Positions 60,626 to 64,000 of a stretch of DNA of 64,000 nt are shown in pieces. The translations under genes were made by a program, and so were the position numbers. The notes under the pieces were generated by a model, which saw only the letters and a program-made list of their open reading frames with translations, did not search any database and was not told where the DNA came from. This DNA comes from Epiperipatus broadwayi. Taxonomy: Eukaryota > Onychophora > Udeonychophora > Euonychophora > Peripatidae. The DNA lies in assembly GCA_028023455.1 (NCBI GenBank), contig JAQFVV010006246.1, forward strand, positions 2,657,501 to 2,721,500, read 5' to 3'. Position 1 is the first letter of the stretch. Each line of letters begins with the position of its first letter.

Positions 60626-62145
60626 ACATTTATAAGAAGTGAAAGTAATCGGGTAACTATGAACTTTCCTTAACAGATCTTTTATTATTGCTTATTAAAA
60701 GTAAACCTTAATTTATTGGTCAAAACATTATTTTTTTTCTTTGATACAGAAACATTAAAGGCTTGTTTATCAATAGTTATTCTCAATATCACATAACATA
60801 ACACAAACACAGTTTAAATCTTTAAACTTAAATTTTCATTATTTTTTTTATATTATATATTGTAATATTGAAATGTTTTTTTTTTTATTGTTCTTCATTT
60901 GTTATGATAACGAGCAACCTATAAATATATGCATTTATAATGTTTTTTTTTTTTTATTTTGTTGCATATTAAAATTGATATAATGTATTTTCTTTTGCTA
61001 AAAGGTTGCAAGAATATTTTTTTTATATATGTAATTTATGTATCAATCTCTAATATAGGGGTATACATTTTAGACATATATGTTAACATTACCGAATGGG
61101 TGCATGTGTAACTGTTTACACAAACACATCAAAAGAATAGGTTAAACATAATTAGTTGAAATATGGTAAATTATAAAGCATGGCTTACATATGAATGGAA
61201 GTGAAATAAATTTACATATGAAATTTATTTTTATGATATAATAAGTTAGGAAAGTCTTAAGTAAGCATTCCATGAAATATATATTTTTTTAATGTCATTT
61301 TAAGCCAGCTTATTTTAAAATATCCAAAATGATAAACTTGTATATTAAATTTATTTGGTTGTGCTTATATAAAATTTTGGGTTTATTAGTTTTGTATTGA
61401 ATTAATGTAATAATAAGCCATTTATCTAATTAGTAAATTTGATTTTAAAAAAAAAAAGAGTAATAGTATTAATAAAATATAATTATATATCTTAATTGGT
61501 TTCCGAGTTCTTATTAAAAATATTGTTGTATTTTTCTTGTCTTAATTCTATTGTCATCATCATCGCTCACAGATATTAAGAGTCATCATTTGTAAATATT
61601 GAGCAAGCATTCGCAAATATTAAGCGCTCACAAAATGTTAAGTAAACTAGAATGTTGATTTACCTTTAAGTATTTAGGGATTAAGCTTAATAATAACCAA
61701 ATTTTAATAATTATAGTTCAACAATAGAAAGCTAAAATTATGTTGTGTCCATGAGTTTTGATCATCTTCATCAAAGATGGATATATTATTGATTAAAACA
61801 CTGTTTCAAATAATACTATACAAGAGTTATGATCGCCATCATCATTGATTAAATAAATTATAAGCATTAAATCTAATGTTTAACATAATTAATATATTTA
61901 GTAAATAAGGATTTGTAGAAAGTTGAATATCATGCATAGAGATTCGTGATGATCAGTCATCATCACTAGTATTATTAAATCCTAGTTTTAACTATAAAAG
62001 TATTTTAGTAAATAACTATAAACTTATATAAATGCTAGTGAATGTAATATTTAAATCCCATTGTGACAAAGGATGATTTTAAAAAGTGCTTTTGAGTTTA
62101 TAAAGATAAATTTATTGTTGTGAGTTTATTAATAAGCTATGGCTG
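60626..62145. other. AT-rich non-coding DNA
   Basis: Long T and A runs, no gene. Around 61560-61640 the words CATCATCATC and CGCTCACAAAATG/ATTAAGCGCTCAC form small local repeats. Confidence 0.45.
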
Positions 62146-62234
62146 GTATCATCACCACTATTATTATCATTATTATTATGGTATCATCATCACTATTGTT
62201 ATCATTATTATTATGATATCATCATCATTATTAC
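62146..62234. repeat. ATC/ATT microsatellite
   Basis: Two near-identical 45-bp blocks of TATCATCAYCACTATTRTTA and TCATTATTATTATGRTATCA. Simple-sequence repeat; non-coding. Confidence 0.85.
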
Positions 62235-63416
62235 CTTTATATTGTGATAAATAATCTAGTTAAATGGCCATCAATATCAATAATGGTCTTCACAATGCTT
62301 GTTTAGAAGCCATTAATAAGATTATACTTGTCTGTTTATCAATATACGTAAATGAGCTAGCAATATCTATGAGTCTTGATCTATATAAATTTTGTGATAC
62401 GGGGATCTTATGATTTTATTGATATGAGTAAGATATAAGAAGGTCATTTTTTTTTGTTCATTAGTCATCCAAGTCATGTGTAGTAAAAATGTACCGAATG
62501 AGTTTGAACTCAGTACACTCTAAACAGATATTTATCTAGATTTAAAACAATCTAGTGGCGCTCGTGGGAAAACACATATATTTAGCTAAACTGAATCAAG
62601 AGTGAGTTAATCCCTTTCCAACTTAATGATATTAAGTTTATATGATAATTTTATACGTTGTTATAAATAGCACCAGTGTGTGCGTGTGACCGTGAATGGT
62701 CGTATATACATGGAAAGAGGAATGAGAAGGATTCTTGGTTAAAAGAACCTAGTATTGGAGTTAAGCATGATGCACTCCAGGGATCTCACAGTGGGTAATT
62801 TTATTCAGTTGCTATACTTAATATTATTTTATTTGATGACAATGGCCAGTATGTTTTATTGTTCAAATGACTTCCCCAATATCTAAATATTTTAAATCTA
62901 AATTTAATGATGATAGTTTTAATTTTCATTGTTGTTATTTTATGTGTTGAGTAATGAGATAATTTATTTATTTCATTATTAACGTGACAGAATTAATGTT
63001 TGAGATAGCTGCAATTGGGCTATAATGTTATATTTAATTAACTAGAAATAGATACCCAAATAGAGCACGATATATGTTCTTATTTATATGTTAGCATCAT
63101 CCTTATTTAATTATAAATTGTATTTTAGCTAACACAAGTGAATTCATTTCTCATTTAATTTACTTGGTTACAAATGAACCGCTAGAGCATATCATATATC
63201 CTGTTTAGTGTTTAGTTATTGAATTATAGCAACTATCATTTTATCACTCATCAATATATAGATTATAATCAGTTATAAAGTAATAGCCTTGTATCAACCT
63301 TATTGTCAGTTCATCTTTATTTTTTCATACTGTTACAAAGGCACAGATTATAAATATATCTTATCATAATAATTAATAATTCTGTCTATATTTATCTATT
63401 TGTTACAATATATATA
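62235..63416. other. AT-rich non-coding DNA
   Basis: GAGTTTGAACTCAGTAC (62500-62516) and GTGGCGCTCG (62555-62564) stand out as a B-box-like word and a GGCGCT core, so part of this may be a decayed interspersed element. The stretch ends in a (TA)n tract. Confidence 0.35.
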
Positions 63417-63417
63417 T

Positions 63418-64000
63418 ATATATTGAAGCAGTCAGATCTAAGTTCGATCCTAGCTTCATGACATCTCGCCAGAAGCCCACTTCAAACCCCAGTACTAACT
63501 TTGAGTTTCTGACTGCAATGGGGCCTCATACATGCAATACACGCTAGTTTCATTCAAAACCAGCAATATATAAACATGTGTTAAAAACAATTACTTTCAT
63601 ATTTAAATAAATCAATGCCATTAATAAATTCATGATAAAAGTATTCATGAATTTATATATGTTATAACTGCATGGATTGTGCGTATATATTTCTAAATAA
63701 TTAAATATATACATTCATTATAAAGCTTCATTGTGTCGGAATGTTTCTATTTTACTTTTACTAGTTTGGTTAATTTTTCAGTGATTAAAAGCTACATTCT
63801 TTCGATAAGCTTTCAAATCTTCCTTTTCCAAAAACAATGGGTAAAGTTTTATTAATTAGAAAAAAGATAATTATTTAAAATGTAAGGATGGTTCCTAATT
63901 AAAATCATTTTTTTGATTTACAAATTCATTTTCTAATTAGAAAATGAATTCAAGTTAATGAGTTTGAAAGCCTTGTCGAAGGAATGTATCTAAAATCAAT
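63418..64000. repeat. SINE-like element head starting TATATTGAAGCAGTCAG, continues off the window
   Basis: Follows a (TA)n tract. AAGTTCGATCCTAGC (63440-63454) resembles a polymerase III B-box. The same start in reverse is at about 45270-45285. The block to about 63570 is less AT-rich; beyond it nothing is recognised. It contains no tRNA cloverleaf, so it is not a tRNA gene. Confidence 0.4.

Noticed and set aside
63440-63454. tRNA-like sequence AAGTTCGATCCTAGC
   Set aside because: Only a B-box-like word; no A-box at the right distance and no cloverleaf arms, so no tRNA gene.

Overview
The window is very AT-rich, repeat-dense eukaryotic DNA with long introns, GT-AG splice sites, many (TA)n tracts and transposable elements typical of animals. 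The only host gene I can support is an extracellular CUB-domain gene on the + strand. An invertebrate metazoan is the best guess; the sequence does not fix the phylum.

Host gene. Three coding exons (21120-21345, 31535-31719, 39236-39392) join in frame. They give the second half of one CUB domain, then the first and second halves of the next. The introns are about 10.2 kb and 7.5 kb. This is a slice of a multi-CUB secreted or membrane protein (cubilin-like or another CUB-array protein). The remaining exons lie outside the window or were not recognised.

Transposons. Everything else is repeats or featureless AT-rich DNA. From left to right: an old 3.2 kb palindrome (5027-8225); two diverged copies of a 1.6-kb element (8232-9860, 11772-13455); foldback elements at 10131-10893 and 10912-11765; a 416-bp tandem array with an inverted end (14731-17443) that carries an Illumina adapter sequence; a small MITE-like element (17505-17967); a decayed Ty3/Gypsy-type LTR element (26386-29745) running into an odd purine-rich stretch to about 31080; Penelope-like and pogo-like fragments (33619-36137); a 1.55-kb hAT element with intact ends and an 8-bp target duplication (46250-47796); a non-LTR retrotransposon (49200-51454) inserted into an older repeat whose intact twin lies at 41388-42138; and a 6.4-kb near-perfect palindrome (52407-58813) bounded by a 6-bp direct duplication.

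How it fits together. The CUB gene is stretched by intron insertions. Several repeat families show one pattern: they sit in (TA)n tracts, some start with TTGNNCC-like ends and tRNA-like B-box motifs, and several are foldback structures. The two most interesting repeat families both carry a repeated GGCGCT core: the 416-bp units have CCAAAAGATGGCGCTATA, and the palindrome ends have GGTGGCGCTG every 67-90 bp. This resembles the animal CTCF core, but it could equally be transposase-binding subterminal repeats. No complete, intact transposase or other autonomous gene was found.
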